From assembly GCF_051859025.1 (NCBI RefSeq), contig NZ_JBHYGL010000023.1, positions 1 through 64,000 on the forward strand: a DNA stretch of 64,000 bases. The letters are read 5' to 3'. This DNA is from Falsiroseomonas sp051859025. Lineage in GTDB: Bacteria; Pseudomonadota; Alphaproteobacteria; Acetobacterales; Acetobacteraceae. Below are positions 1-8,500 of the stretch, one piece after another; position 1 is the stretch's first letter, and each line of letters opens with the position of its first letter. The notes beneath the pieces are model-generated. The model made no database searches, was not told the origin of the DNA, and saw nothing but the letters and a program-made list of their open reading frames with translations. The translations under genes and the position numbers were made by a program.

Positions 1-438
1 CTTGGCCTGTCCGGCAGCTTCGCGGCGGGCGGCACCGCGCTGCCGGCGACGACGGTCCTGGGCACGGCGGGGGATGACTGGCTGAAGGGCGGCACCGGGG
101 CGGATTATTTGCAGGGCGGCGCGGGGTCGGACGATCTGCAAGGGCTGGGGGGCAATGACGTGCTGCGGGGCGGGCTTGGCGATGATGGGCTGACGGGCGG
201 GGTGGGGGCGGATCTGTTCGTCTTCGCGAAGGGGGATGGGCAGGATTGGGTGGTGGATTTCGCCCGCGGCACGGACAGGCTGCGGCTGGAGGGCTATGCG
301 GCGGGCGACCTGACCCAGGCGGTGGAGACGCGCTGGGGGATGGCCGGCCTGGCCATCGACCTTGGCACGGGGGGGGATGAGGTGTTCCTCCAGGGCGTCA
401 CCGCGGTTTTGGAAGCGACCGACCTCATTTTCGGCTGA
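1..438 (+). CDS. RTX-type calcium-binding repeat protein, C-terminal part (5' truncated by window)
   Basis: The frame is open from base 1, so the gene begins upstream of the window; 145 codons are visible. Residues about 20-60 contain glycine/aspartate nonapeptides of the GGxGxDxL type (GGTGADYLQGG, GGAGSDDLQG, GGNDVLRGG, GGLGDDGLTGG), which bind calcium in parallel beta-roll proteins secreted by type I systems. They are followed by the usual capping segment (GADLFVFAKGDGQDWVVDF) and an uncleaved C-terminal secretion region ending in DLIFG. The product is therefore probably a secreted protein, but its catalytic or adhesive part lies outside the window. A TTG at 109 could be read as a start but lies inside the repeat array and is not credible. 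Confidence 0.85.
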   Translation, partial: LGLSGSFAAGGTALPATTVLGTAGDDWLKGGTGADYLQGGAGSDDLQGLGGNDVLRGGLGDDGLTGGVGADLFVFAKGDGQDWVVDFARGTDRLRLEGYAAGDLTQAVETRWGMAGLAIDLGTGGDEVFLQGVTAVLEATDLIFG

Positions 439-490
439 CCCTCACGCCCAACCCATGACCGGCGGCCCGGGGTTTGCTTAACTGCATTCC

Positions 491-1888
491 ATGATCGGGA
501 CCTCCCTCAGCTTCATCCTCAACGGCCGGCCGGTCGTTCTGCCGGCCGGCACCTCGCCCACCACCTCCGTGCTGGACTGGCTGCGCGCCAGCGGCATGAC
601 CGGCACGAAGGAGGGCTGCGCGGAGGGCGATTGCGGCGCCTGCACGATTGTCCTGGAGGATGCGGACGGCGCCCGTACCCCGATCAACGCCTGCCTGGCC
701 ATGCTCGGCCAGATGCAGGGCCGCGCGATCCGCACGGTGGAGGGCCTGCGCGCCCCCGATGGCGGTGCCCACCCCATCCAGCGCGCCATGGCCGAAAGCG
801 ATGGCACGCAATGCGGCTTCTGCACCCCCGGCATCGTCATGACCGCCTGGGCACATGCGCGGGAGGGCGGGGAGGTGCATGGGGCCCTGGCCGGCAACCT
901 CTGCCGCTGCACCGGCTACCGCCCGATCCTGGATGTCTTCGCGACCCTGGCCGATGACGGCGCGCCATCGCCCGCCCTGCCCGAACCCGCCCCCGCGCGC
1001 TTCGACGCCCCCGGCCAGGTCTTCCACCTGCCCGCCACCCTGCCCGAATTGCTGGCCCTTCGCGCCGCCCATCCGGAGGCCTGGCTGCTGGCCGGCGGCA
1101 CCGATCTCGGCCTTCGCGTCTCCGATCACCGTGAACAGCCGCCCGCCATCATCTGCCTGCTGAACGTGCCGGAACTGCACCGGCTGGAAGCGACGCCCGA
1201 CGCCATCGAGGCCGGCGCCGCCGTGCCCTATGCCCGCCTGCTGGCGATGTTCCGCCGCGAAGCCGGCTTCGGCCCCTATGCGGCGTTGCTCGCCCGGCTG
1301 GGATCGCGCCAGATCCGCGGCCTCGGCACCCTCGGCGGCAATCTCGGCACGGCCTCGCCGATCGGGGATGCGCTGCCGCCGCTGCTGGCGCTGGGCGCTT
1401 CCGTCACGCTGGCGTCGGAGGCCGGCACGCGGACCCTGCCCGTCGCCGATTTCCTGCTGGGCTACCGCCGCAACGCGCTGGCGCCCGGGGAAATCATCCT
1501 CTCCGTCACCCTCCCGCGCCCCGACCCCGCCGCGCTCTTCGCCTGCGAGAAGATCAGCAAGCGCCATGACCAGGACATCGCGACTGTCGGCGCCGCGATG
1601 ATGCTGCGGCTCGATGCCGGGTTGGTCGTGGAAGCGCGCCTGGCCTTCGGCGGCGTCGGTCCCATCGCCGCCCGCGCGCCCCAGGCGGAGGCAGCCTTCC
1701 TCGGCCGCCCCTTCGACGACGCCGCCGTCAACGATGCCGCGGAGGCGCTGATGCAGGATATCGCGCCCCTGTCCGACTGGCGCGGCACCGCCGATTACCG
1801 CCGCCTGGTCGCGCAGGGCGTGCTGCGACGCCTCCATCTCCGCGCCACCCAGCCGGATTTGCCCGCCGACATCATGGAGGTGGTGTGA
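491..1888 (+). CDS. xdhA: Xanthine dehydrogenase small subunit (2Fe-2S and FAD domains)
   Basis: This 465-residue protein carries the iron-sulfur and flavin cofactors of xanthine dehydrogenase, passing electrons from the molybdenum subunit to FAD and NAD. The N-terminal plant-type 2Fe-2S domain has CAEGDCGACT (about residues 43-52) and the second four-helix 2Fe-2S domain has CGFCTPG and CRCTGYRP (about 115-150). The FAD domain follows, with LLAGGTDLGL near residue 200 and the LGGNLGTASPIGD segment near 280. The length matches bacterial XdhA. The stop overlaps the ATG of xdhB (TGATG), so the two are translationally coupled. No xdhC maturation gene follows in this window, which is unusual for an xdhABC operon. 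Confidence 0.93.
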   Translation: MIGTSLSFILNGRPVVLPAGTSPTTSVLDWLRASGMTGTKEGCAEGDCGACTIVLEDADGARTPINACLAMLGQMQGRAIRTVEGLRAPDGGAHPIQRAMAESDGTQCGFCTPGIVMTAWAHAREGGEVHGALAGNLCRCTGYRPILDVFATLADDGAPSPALPEPAPARFDAPGQVFHLPATLPELLALRAAHPEAWLLAGGTDLGLRVSDHREQPPAIICLLNVPELHRLEATPDAIEAGAAVPYARLLAMFRREAGFGPYAALLARLGSRQIRGLGTLGGNLGTASPIGDALPPLLALGASVTLASEAGTRTLPVADFLLGYRRNALAPGEIILSVTLPRPDPAALFACEKISKRHDQDIATVGAAMMLRLDAGLVVEARLAFGGVGPIAARAPQAEAAFLGRPFDDAAVNDAAEALMQDIAPLSDWRGTADYRRLVAQGVLRRLHLRATQPDLPADIMEVV

Positions 1889-4182
1889 TGGACGGCACGC
1901 TCCCCCGCCGCGGCGCCGGCGCCGCGCTGCGCCATGACAGCGCCTTGAAGCACACAACGGGCGAGGCCCGCTTCGCCGATGACGCGGCGGAAGCGCCCGG
2001 CACGCTGCATGGCGCGCTGGTGCTGTCCGATGTCCCGCACGGCCATGTCACGGCGCTGCACCTCGATGCCGCCCGCGCCATGGAAGGTGTCGTCGCCATC
2101 ATCGGCCCCCGGGATATCCCGGGGAAGAACGACATCGCAGCGGTAGGCTCGGGCGAGCCGCTTTTCGCCGATCCGCTGGTGGAATTCGCGGGCCAGCCTT
2201 TGGCATTGGTGTTGGCGACGACGCGCGACCAGGCGCTGCGCGCCGCCGCCGCCGTGCGCGCCGATATCGCGCCGCTGGACCCCGTGTTGTCCATCGAGGC
2301 CGGGCTCGATCGCGCGCAATACGTCATCGCCCCGCAGACCATGAAGCGCGGCGACGCCGCCGCCGCCATCGCCGCCGCGCCGCGCCGGATGGAAGCGGAG
2401 TTCCGCGCCGGCGGGCAGGAGCATTTCTACCTCGAAGGCCAGATCGCCGTCGCGACGCCGGGGGAGGATGGCGACATCGCCGTCATCTCCTCCACCCAGC
2501 ACCCCTCCGAAGGCCAGCATGTCGTCGCCCGCGTGCTGGGCTGCGACTACAACCGCGTCACCGTCACCTGCCGGCGCATGGGTGGCGGCTTCGGCGGCAA
2601 GGAGAGCAATGCGAGCTGGGTCGCCGCCGCCGCGGCGCTCGGCGCGCGCGTCAGCGGCCGGCCCGTGAAGCTGCGCCTGGCGCGGCGCGCGGACATGATC
2701 GCGACGGGCAAGCGCCATCCCTTCCTCTATCGCTGGACCGCCGGCTTCGATGCCTCGGGCCGCATCCTCGGATTGCAGGCGCTGCTGGCGGCCGATGGGG
2801 GCTGGAGCCTCGACATGTCCGGCGGCGTGGTGTTCCGCGCCATCACCCATGCCGTGAATTGCTGCGACGTCCCGGACGTGGAGATCACGGGCTGCGCGGT
2901 GAAGACCAACACCGTCTCCCACACCGCCTTCCGCGGCTTCGGCGGCCCGCAGGGCGCGCTGCTGATGGAGGATGTGGTCCATCGCGTCGCGAGCGCCTGC
3001 GGATTGCCGCCCGATGTCGTGCGCGCGCGCAACTTCCTCGGCAGCAACGGCAATTCCGATGAGCTGCCCTATGGCCAGAAGGTGGAAGGCGACCTGATCA
3101 CCCGCGTCTGGGCGGAAGCGAAGCAGGACAGCGAATGGGATCGCCGCCGCGGTGAGATCGCGGCCTTCAACGCGCGCCACCCGACGCTGCGCCGCGGCCT
3201 CGGCTCCATGGTGCTGAGCTTCGGCATCTCCTTCGGCATCATGCATCTCAACCAGGCCGGCGCGCTGGTGCATGTCTATACCGATGGCTCCATCCGCCTG
3301 AACCATGGCGGGACGGAGATGGGGCAGGGGCTGTTCGTGAAGATCGCGCAGGTGGTCTCCGACGTCTTCGGCACGGACCTCGAGCGTGTCGCCATCACCG
3401 CGACCAGCACGGCGGAGGTGCCGAACACCGCGCCGACGGCGGCCAGCACCGGCAGCGACCTGAATGGCTGGGCCGCCCACAACGCCGCCATGACCATCCG
3501 CGACCGCATGGCCACTATCGCCGCCGCGCGCTGGGGCATCGCGCCCACCGATGTGGTCTTCGCCGACAACCGCGCCTGGGCCGAACGCGCGGGTTCCAAC
3601 CGCTTCCTCGAATTCGGGGAGTTGGCGAAACTCTGCTACCTGGAACGGGTCTCGCTATCCTCCACCGGCTACTACCGCACGCCCGACATCCACTGGGACC
3701 CCAAGGCGATGCGGGGCAACCCGTTCTTCTACTTCTCCTATGGCGCCGCGGTGTCCGAGGTGATCGTGGATACGCTGACGGGGGAGCACCGGTGCCTGCG
3801 CACCGACGTCGTCCAGGATTGCGGCCGCAGCCTGAACCCCGCCGTCGATCGCGGCCAGATCGAAGGCGCCTTCGTCCAGGGCATGGGCTGGCTGACCTGC
3901 GAGGAACTCTGGTGGGACCAGGGCGGGCGGCTGCGCACCGTCGGGCCCTCCACCTACAAGATCCCTGGCAGCCGGGACGTCCCGCCCGCCTTCAGCGTCC
4001 GCCTGCTGGAAGGCGCGCCCGCGCGCAGCGAGACCATCTTCCGGTCCAAGGCGGTGGGAGAGCCCCCGCTGCTGCTGGCCATCAGCGTCGCCAACGCCAT
4101 CAAGGACGCGATCGGGGTGGAGGGGCTGGACCTGCCCGCCACCCCCGAACGGGTGCTGATGGCGATCCGCGCGAAGGGCTAG
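1888..4182 (+). CDS. xdhB: Xanthine dehydrogenase large subunit (molybdopterin binding)
   Basis: This 764-residue subunit holds the molybdopterin active site that hydroxylates hypoxanthine and xanthine to urate. Recognisable parts are the N-terminal a/b hammerhead domain (TGEARFADDA), the molybdopterin motifs GGGFGGKE (about residue 233), RGFGGPQG (about 350) and GTEMGQGL (about 475), and the KAVGEPP segment near residue 720 with the catalytic glutamate. The start is the ATG at 1888 that overlaps the xdhA stop; an in-frame GTG one codon earlier is less likely. Together with the 5-hydroxyisourate hydrolase near 39 kb it implies purine catabolism through urate. Confidence 0.93.
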   Translation: MDGTLPRRGAGAALRHDSALKHTTGEARFADDAAEAPGTLHGALVLSDVPHGHVTALHLDAARAMEGVVAIIGPRDIPGKNDIAAVGSGEPLFADPLVEFAGQPLALVLATTRDQALRAAAAVRADIAPLDPVLSIEAGLDRAQYVIAPQTMKRGDAAAAIAAAPRRMEAEFRAGGQEHFYLEGQIAVATPGEDGDIAVISSTQHPSEGQHVVARVLGCDYNRVTVTCRRMGGGFGGKESNASWVAAAAALGARVSGRPVKLRLARRADMIATGKRHPFLYRWTAGFDASGRILGLQALLAADGGWSLDMSGGVVFRAITHAVNCCDVPDVEITGCAVKTNTVSHTAFRGFGGPQGALLMEDVVHRVASACGLPPDVVRARNFLGSNGNSDELPYGQKVEGDLITRVWAEAKQDSEWDRRRGEIAAFNARHPTLRRGLGSMVLSFGISFGIMHLNQAGALVHVYTDGSIRLNHGGTEMGQGLFVKIAQVVSDVFGTDLERVAITATSTAEVPNTAPTAASTGSDLNGWAAHNAAMTIRDRMATIAAARWGIAPTDVVFADNRAWAERAGSNRFLEFGELAKLCYLERVSLSSTGYYRTPDIHWDPKAMRGNPFFYFSYGAAVSEVIVDTLTGEHRCLRTDVVQDCGRSLNPAVDRGQIEGAFVQGMGWLTCEELWWDQGGRLRTVGPSTYKIPGSRDVPPAFSVRLLEGAPARSETIFRSKAVGEPPLLLAISVANAIKDAIGVEGLDLPATPERVLMAIRAKG

Positions 4183-4235
4183 GGGCGCGGGGCCAGAGAG
4201 GGTTATGCTCCCTGTGCTATCGCGGGGAGCAAGCC

Positions 4236-5156
4236 ATGGCCGAGGACAGCGCTGCCGCCATCCGTCCCTTCTTCGACGGCGCCACCAACACCGTCAGCTA
4301 CCTGGTCTGGGACCCCGCCACCAGGCGCGGCGCCGTGGTGGACCCCGTGCTGGACTGGGACAACCGGAGCGGGGAGGCCGATACCGCCTCCGCCGCCGCT
4401 ATCCTCGCCGCGGCCGAGGCCGAGGGCGTCACCATCGACTGGGTGCTGGAAACCCATGTCCATGCCGACCACCTGACCGCCGCCCCCTGGATCAAGGCCC
4501 GCACCGGCGCGCGGATCGGCATCGGCGCGGGGGTGAAGCAGGTGCAGACCATCTTCCGCCCGGTCTTCGCGCTGTCCGATGTGTTGCCGGAGGGCGGCGA
4601 CTTCGACCACCTCTTCGCGGATGGTGAGGTTTTCGCGCTGGGCAGCCTTCAGGTGGAGGTGCTGCACGTGCCCGGCCACACACCGGCCTGCGTCGCCTTC
4701 AAACTCGGCGCCGCGCCGGAAGCGCGGTCCAACCAGCCCGCCGATGTCTTCGTGGGCGACACGCTGTTCATGCATGATGCCGGCACGGCGCGGGCGGATT
4801 TCCCGGGCGGCGATGCGCGAACGCTCTACCGCTCCATCCGCCGCATCCTTTCCCTGCCGCCGGAAACGCGCCTCTGGATCTGCCATGACTACAAGGCGCC
4901 GGGGCGTGATGCCTTCGCCTGGCAATCCAGCGTCGCCGCCCAGCGCGCGCAGAACCCCCATGTGAAGGACGGCATGACGGAGGAGGATTTCATCGCCTTC
5001 CGCACCGCCCGCGACGCGACGCTCGCCGCGCCCACGCTGCTGTTGCCCTCCATCCAGGTGAACATCCGCGCGGGGCGGTTCCCGGCGGCGGAGGTGAATG
5101 GCGTGCGCTACCTGAAGATCCCCGTGACGGCCAAGCGCGGCGCCAGCCTGGGGTAG
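4236..5156 (+). CDS. MBL-fold metallo-hydrolase, persulfide dioxygenase-like
   Basis: This 306-residue protein has the metal-binding signature THVHADH near residue 76, a VPGHTPAC histidine motif near 148, VGDTLF with the bridging aspartate, and CHDY near 220. The GDTLFMHDAGTARADF stretch and the length resemble ETHE1/Blh persulfide dioxygenases that oxidise sulfane sulfur, rather than glyoxalase II or beta-lactamases. The start at 4236 follows GGGGAGCAAGCC, a good ribosome-binding site; the frame is open far upstream through xdhB, but those codons are a shadow. It could be cotranscribed with xdhAB, 53 bases downstream. The exact substrate is inferred from family resemblance. Confidence 0.8.
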   Translation: MAEDSAAAIRPFFDGATNTVSYLVWDPATRRGAVVDPVLDWDNRSGEADTASAAAILAAAEAEGVTIDWVLETHVHADHLTAAPWIKARTGARIGIGAGVKQVQTIFRPVFALSDVLPEGGDFDHLFADGEVFALGSLQVEVLHVPGHTPACVAFKLGAAPEARSNQPADVFVGDTLFMHDAGTARADFPGGDARTLYRSIRRILSLPPETRLWICHDYKAPGRDAFAWQSSVAAQRAQNPHVKDGMTEEDFIAFRTARDATLAAPTLLLPSIQVNIRAGRFPAAEVNGVRYLKIPVTAKRGASLG

Positions 5157-5208
5157 GGGCGGCTTGCCGAGGGCGGACCACGCCCGCATGCTTCCAGACG
5201 ACGCGCAT

Positions 5209-5260
5209 ACCCCCACCCCGACCCTCCCCCGGCAGCCCGGGGGAGGGTCGGGGTAGGGGT
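5209..5260. repeat. Strong inverted repeat, possible terminator or dispersed REP-like element
   Basis: Two 24-base arms (5209-5232 and 5237-5260) are complementary with a single mismatch around a 4-base loop CAGC. The arm sequence is rich in CCCC/GGGG runs (ACCCC, GACCCTCCCCC). It sits between the MBL gene and the gnd gene, without a T-tract, so it could act as a bidirectional transcription barrier or be a copy of a dispersed GC-rich palindrome. Confidence 0.7.
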
Positions 5261-5298
5261 CAGCCGCGCGCATCTGGTTTTCGGGAGGACACCCCAGA

Positions 5299-6276
5299 AT
5301 GCGTCTCGGCATGGTCGGCCTCGGCCGCATGGGCGGCAACCTCGTCCGCCGCCTGGCTCGCGCCGGCATCTCCTCCGTCGTGTGGGACCGGGACCCCGCC
5401 GCCGTCGCGGCGCTGGCCGCGGAGGGCGCGGAAGCGGCGACCGACCTCGCCGACCTCGTCCGCCGCCTGGAAGGCCCGCGCGCCGTCTGGGTGATGCTGC
5501 CCGCCGGCGCGGCGACCGAGGACGCCATCGCGCAGCTCTCGACCCTGCTCTCCCCCGGCGATGTCGCCATCGATGGCGGCAACGGCATGTGGAAGGACGC
5601 CATCCGCCGCGCGGCACTGCTGCGCGAACGGGGGATCGACATGCTCGATATCGGCACCTCCGGCGGCGTCTGGGGCCTGGCGCGCGGCTACTGCCTGATG
5701 ATCGGCGGGCCCGATGCGCCCGTCCGCCGCCTCGACCCCATCTTCGCGGCCCTGGCGCCTGGCGAGGCCGCCGCTTCGCCGACCCCCGGCCGCGCGCCCG
5801 ATGCCGACCCTCGGGCGCCGAATGGCTACGTCCATGCCGGCCCGAACGGTGCCGGGCATTTCGTGAAAATGGTCCACAACGCCATCGAATACGGGATGAT
5901 GCAGGCCATGGCGGAGGGGCTGGAACTGCTGGAACAGGCGGGCAGCGAGACCCTGCCGCCCGAACACCGCCTCGACCTCGATGTGCCGGAGATCACGGAA
6001 GCCTGGCGCCGCGGCTCCGTCGTCGCCTCCTGGCTGCTGGATTTGACGGCGCAGGCGCTGGCGGCGGATGGGGAGCTTTCCACCTATTCCGGTCGCGTCG
6101 GCGACAGTGGCGAAGGGCGCTGGGCGGTGCAGGCCGCGCTCGACTCCGCCGTGCCCGCGCCGGTGCTCTCCGCCGCCGTCTATGCGCGCTTCCGCTCGCG
6201 CCAGAATGGCCCCTTCGCGGATCGTGCGCTGTCCGCCATGCGCAACGCCTTCGGCGGGCATCTCGAGCCGAAATGA
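5299..6276 (+). CDS. gnd: 6-phosphogluconate dehydrogenase, decarboxylating (short YqeC/GndA type)
   Basis: This 325-residue enzyme would oxidise and decarboxylate 6-phosphogluconate to ribulose 5-phosphate. It starts with the Rossmann motif GLGRMGGNLVRRL, has DGGNGMWKDAIRRA near residue 95, the substrate loop DIGTSGGVWG near 120, and the catalytic GAGHFVKMVHNAIEYGMMQ near 185. The short length and these motifs mark the NAD-preferring short family rather than the 470-residue Gnd. GGGAGGACACCCCAGA precedes the ATG. The stop overlaps the gluconokinase ATG (ATGA), and gluconokinase supplies exactly this enzyme's substrate, which strongly supports the assignment. Confidence 0.9.
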   Translation: MRLGMVGLGRMGGNLVRRLARAGISSVVWDRDPAAVAALAAEGAEAATDLADLVRRLEGPRAVWVMLPAGAATEDAIAQLSTLLSPGDVAIDGGNGMWKDAIRRAALLRERGIDMLDIGTSGGVWGLARGYCLMIGGPDAPVRRLDPIFAALAPGEAAASPTPGRAPDADPRAPNGYVHAGPNGAGHFVKMVHNAIEYGMMQAMAEGLELLEQAGSETLPPEHRLDLDVPEITEAWRRGSVVASWLLDLTAQALAADGELSTYSGRVGDSGEGRWAVQAALDSAVPAPVLSAAVYARFRSRQNGPFADRALSAMRNAFGGHLEPK

Positions 6277-6779
6277 CGCCGCTCATCCTCGTCATGGGCG
6301 TCTCGGGCGCGGGCAAATCCACGGTGGGCCAGGCCATCGCCGCGGCGCTCGGCCTGCCTTTCGCCGATGCCGATGATTTCCACCCCGAAGCCAATATCGC
6401 GAAGATGAGCCGGGGCGAGGCGCTCAACGACGACGACCGCTGGCCCTGGCTCGCTGCCATCGGTGCACATCTGGCGGCGCATCGCGGGCGCGGCTGCGTC
6501 GTCACCTGCTCCGCCCTCAAGCACGTCTATCGCGATGCGCTGCGGGAAGCGGCGCCGGACCTGCGGCTGGTGTTCCTGACCGGCGATCCCGCGCTTGTCG
6601 CCGCCCGCCAGGCCGCGCGCCAGAACCACTTCATGCCGCCGAGCCTGGTCGCCAGCCAGTTCGCCACGCTGGAACCACCTGCGCCCGAGGAAGCCGCCAT
6701 CACCCTCGATGTCGGCGCCACGCCCGAAACTCTCGCCACCGCCGCCATCAACGCCCTGCAAGAGGCCCGAACGTCATGA
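6273..6779 (+). CDS. gntK: Gluconokinase
   Basis: This 168-residue kinase phosphorylates gluconate to 6-phosphogluconate. The Walker A motif GVSGAGKST begins at residue 9, followed by the family signatures DADDFHPEANIAKM, NDDDRWPWL and CSALKHVYRD, and QNHFMPPSLVASQFATLE near the C terminus. The length is typical of the GntK/IdnK family. The start overlaps the gnd stop and the stop overlaps the start of the next gene (ATGA on both sides), so gnd, this gene and the DapA-family gene form one tightly coupled operon for gluconate or related sugar acid use. Confidence 0.93.
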   Translation: MTPLILVMGVSGAGKSTVGQAIAAALGLPFADADDFHPEANIAKMSRGEALNDDDRWPWLAAIGAHLAAHRGRGCVVTCSALKHVYRDALREAAPDLRLVFLTGDPALVAARQAARQNHFMPPSLVASQFATLEPPAPEEAAITLDVGATPETLATAAINALQEARTS

Positions 6780-7675
6780 ACGGCATCTACCCGATCCTCT
6801 ACGCCTATTTCACCGCGGATGGCCGGCTGGACGAAGCCGCGATGCGCAAGCAGGTGCGCTGCTGCCTGGCCGGCGGCGCGCATGGCATCGCGGTGCTGGG
6901 CCTGGCGACGGAGGTCAACAAGCTCTCGCCACAGGAAAAGCGCGACGTGGTCCGCTGGTCGGCGGAGGAGATCGCCGGCCGCGTGCCCCTCGCCGTCACG
7001 GTGGCGGAGGCGACGGCGCGGGAGGCCGCGGATTTCGTGGTGGAGGCCGCTGATCTCGGCGCCGCCTGGTGCATCCTCCAGCCGCCGCCCGTGCGCGGCC
7101 TGCCGGAGGCCGAGTACATCGCCTGGTATGGGGAGGTCGCGACGATGGTCGCGCGCCGCAGCGCCATCCCGATCGGCATCCAGAACGCCGCCGCCTATAT
7201 CGGCGTGGGGCTCTCCGCTAACGGCGTCGCGACGCTGGCGCGCAACCACGCCAACGTCACGCTCATCAAGGCGGAGGACAGCGCCGTCGATGTCCAGCGG
7301 CTGATCGAGGTGACGGGCGGCGGCCTGACGGTCTTCAACGGCCGCGCGGGCATGGAACTGGTGGATTGCCTGCGCGCGGGCTGCGCCGGGCTGATCCCCG
7401 CCCCCGAATGCGCCGACATCCAGGCCAGCATCTACAACAGCTTCATCGCCGGTGACGAGGCCGCGGCGGAGCGCGACTACCAGCGCATCCTGCCGCTGAT
7501 CGCCTTCGCCATGCAGGGCGTCGCCATGTTCCTCTGCTACGGCAAGCGCGTCACCGGCTGGCGGATGGGGCTGGGGGAGGTGATCGAACGCACGCCCGCC
7601 CTCGCGCCCACCCCCTTCGGCCTGGCCTGCGCCCGCCGCTTCGCCGATGCGCTGGGCCCCTATCCCGGCGCCTGA
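6776..7675 (+). CDS. DapA-family aldolase/lyase (dihydrodipicolinate synthase superfamily)
   Basis: This 299-residue TIM-barrel protein belongs to the Schiff-base-forming DapA/NAL superfamily. The probable lysine is in TLIKAEDS near residue 165, and GVLGLATE-like phosphate/carboxylate loop residues are seen as VLGLATEVNKLS near 43. The usual YNxP motif that carries the proton-relay tyrosine is changed to IGIQNAA near residue 136, so it is not a typical dihydrodipicolinate synthase. Being the third gene of a gluconate operon, it may act on a keto-deoxy sugar acid. The substrate cannot be fixed from sequence alone. Confidence 0.8.
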   Translation: MNGIYPILYAYFTADGRLDEAAMRKQVRCCLAGGAHGIAVLGLATEVNKLSPQEKRDVVRWSAEEIAGRVPLAVTVAEATAREAADFVVEAADLGAAWCILQPPPVRGLPEAEYIAWYGEVATMVARRSAIPIGIQNAAAYIGVGLSANGVATLARNHANVTLIKAEDSAVDVQRLIEVTGGGLTVFNGRAGMELVDCLRAGCAGLIPAPECADIQASIYNSFIAGDEAAAERDYQRILPLIAFAMQGVAMFLCYGKRVTGWRMGLGEVIERTPALAPTPFGLACARRFADALGPYPGA

Positions 7676-7758
7676 AGGCGTGGTCTGATCGGCCCCGAGG
7701 AAGCAAGCTGCCAGGGCGTCCGCCGCGGGAATGATCCCCGGGGCCGGAGGAACTTCCC

Positions 7759-8499
7759 ATGCGTATCGCGCTGCTCGCCGACATCCATGCCAACCGGGAG
7801 GCCTTCGAGGCCTGCCTCCTCGACATCGCCCGCCGCGATGTCGATCGCCTGGTGCTGCTGGGCGACCTCGTCGGCTATGGCGCCGATCCCGGCTGGGCGG
7901 TGGCGAAGGCGCGGGAGTTGCTGTCGCAGGGCGCCGTCATCATCCGCGGCAACCATGACGAGGCCGCGGCCTTCCCGCGCGGCGGCATGACGAATGACGC
8001 CGCTGCCGCCATCGCCTGGACGCGCAACGCGATCAGCGCGGAGGACGCCGCCTTCCTCGGCGCCCTGCCGATGGAGGTGGAGGAGGATGACCGCCTCTAT
8101 GTCCATGCCGATGCCTCCGCCCCCGATCGCTGGATCTATGTGCGGGATGCCGATGATGCGCGTCGCAGCCTGGAAGCTGCGACCGCGCGCCTCATCTTCT
8201 GCGGCCATGTCCATGCGCCGGCGCTCTATGGCCTGACGGCCACGGCGAAGCTGGTTCCCTTCAAGCCGGTGACCGGCGTTCCCGTGCCGCTGCCCCGGCC
8301 GCGCCGATGGCTGGCGGTCTGCGGCGCCGTCGGCCAGCCCAGGGATGGCGACCCCGCCGCCGCCTGGCACCTGTTCGACGTGATCAGCGGCGAGATCACG
8401 CTGCACCGCGTGCCCTATGATGTCGTCGCCGCCAGCGACAAGGTCCGCCAGGCCGGCCTGCCGGAGACCCTCGCCGCCCGTCTGCTGCGGGGGCGCTGA
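7759..8499 (+). CDS. Metallophosphoesterase family protein
   Basis: This 246-residue protein shows the complete calcineurin-like metal-site pattern: DIHAN near residue 8, GDLVGYG near 35, GNHDE near 62, and GHVHAP near 152. The GDLVGYG form is common in predicted phosphodiesterases or protein phosphatases of the YfcE/ApaH-like group. GGAGG followed by AACTTCCC precedes the ATG. The kinase gene starts two bases after its stop, so a phosphatase-kinase pair in one transcript is plausible, and the esterase might reverse the action of the kinase. That functional pairing is inference. Confidence 0.83.
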   Translation: MRIALLADIHANREAFEACLLDIARRDVDRLVLLGDLVGYGADPGWAVAKARELLSQGAVIIRGNHDEAAAFPRGGMTNDAAAAIAWTRNAISAEDAAFLGALPMEVEEDDRLYVHADASAPDRWIYVRDADDARRSLEAATARLIFCGHVHAPALYGLTATAKLVPFKPVTGVPVPLPRPRRWLAVCGAVGQPRDGDPAAAWHLFDVISGEITLHRVPYDVVAASDKVRQAGLPETLAARLLRGR

Positions 8500-8500
8500 G

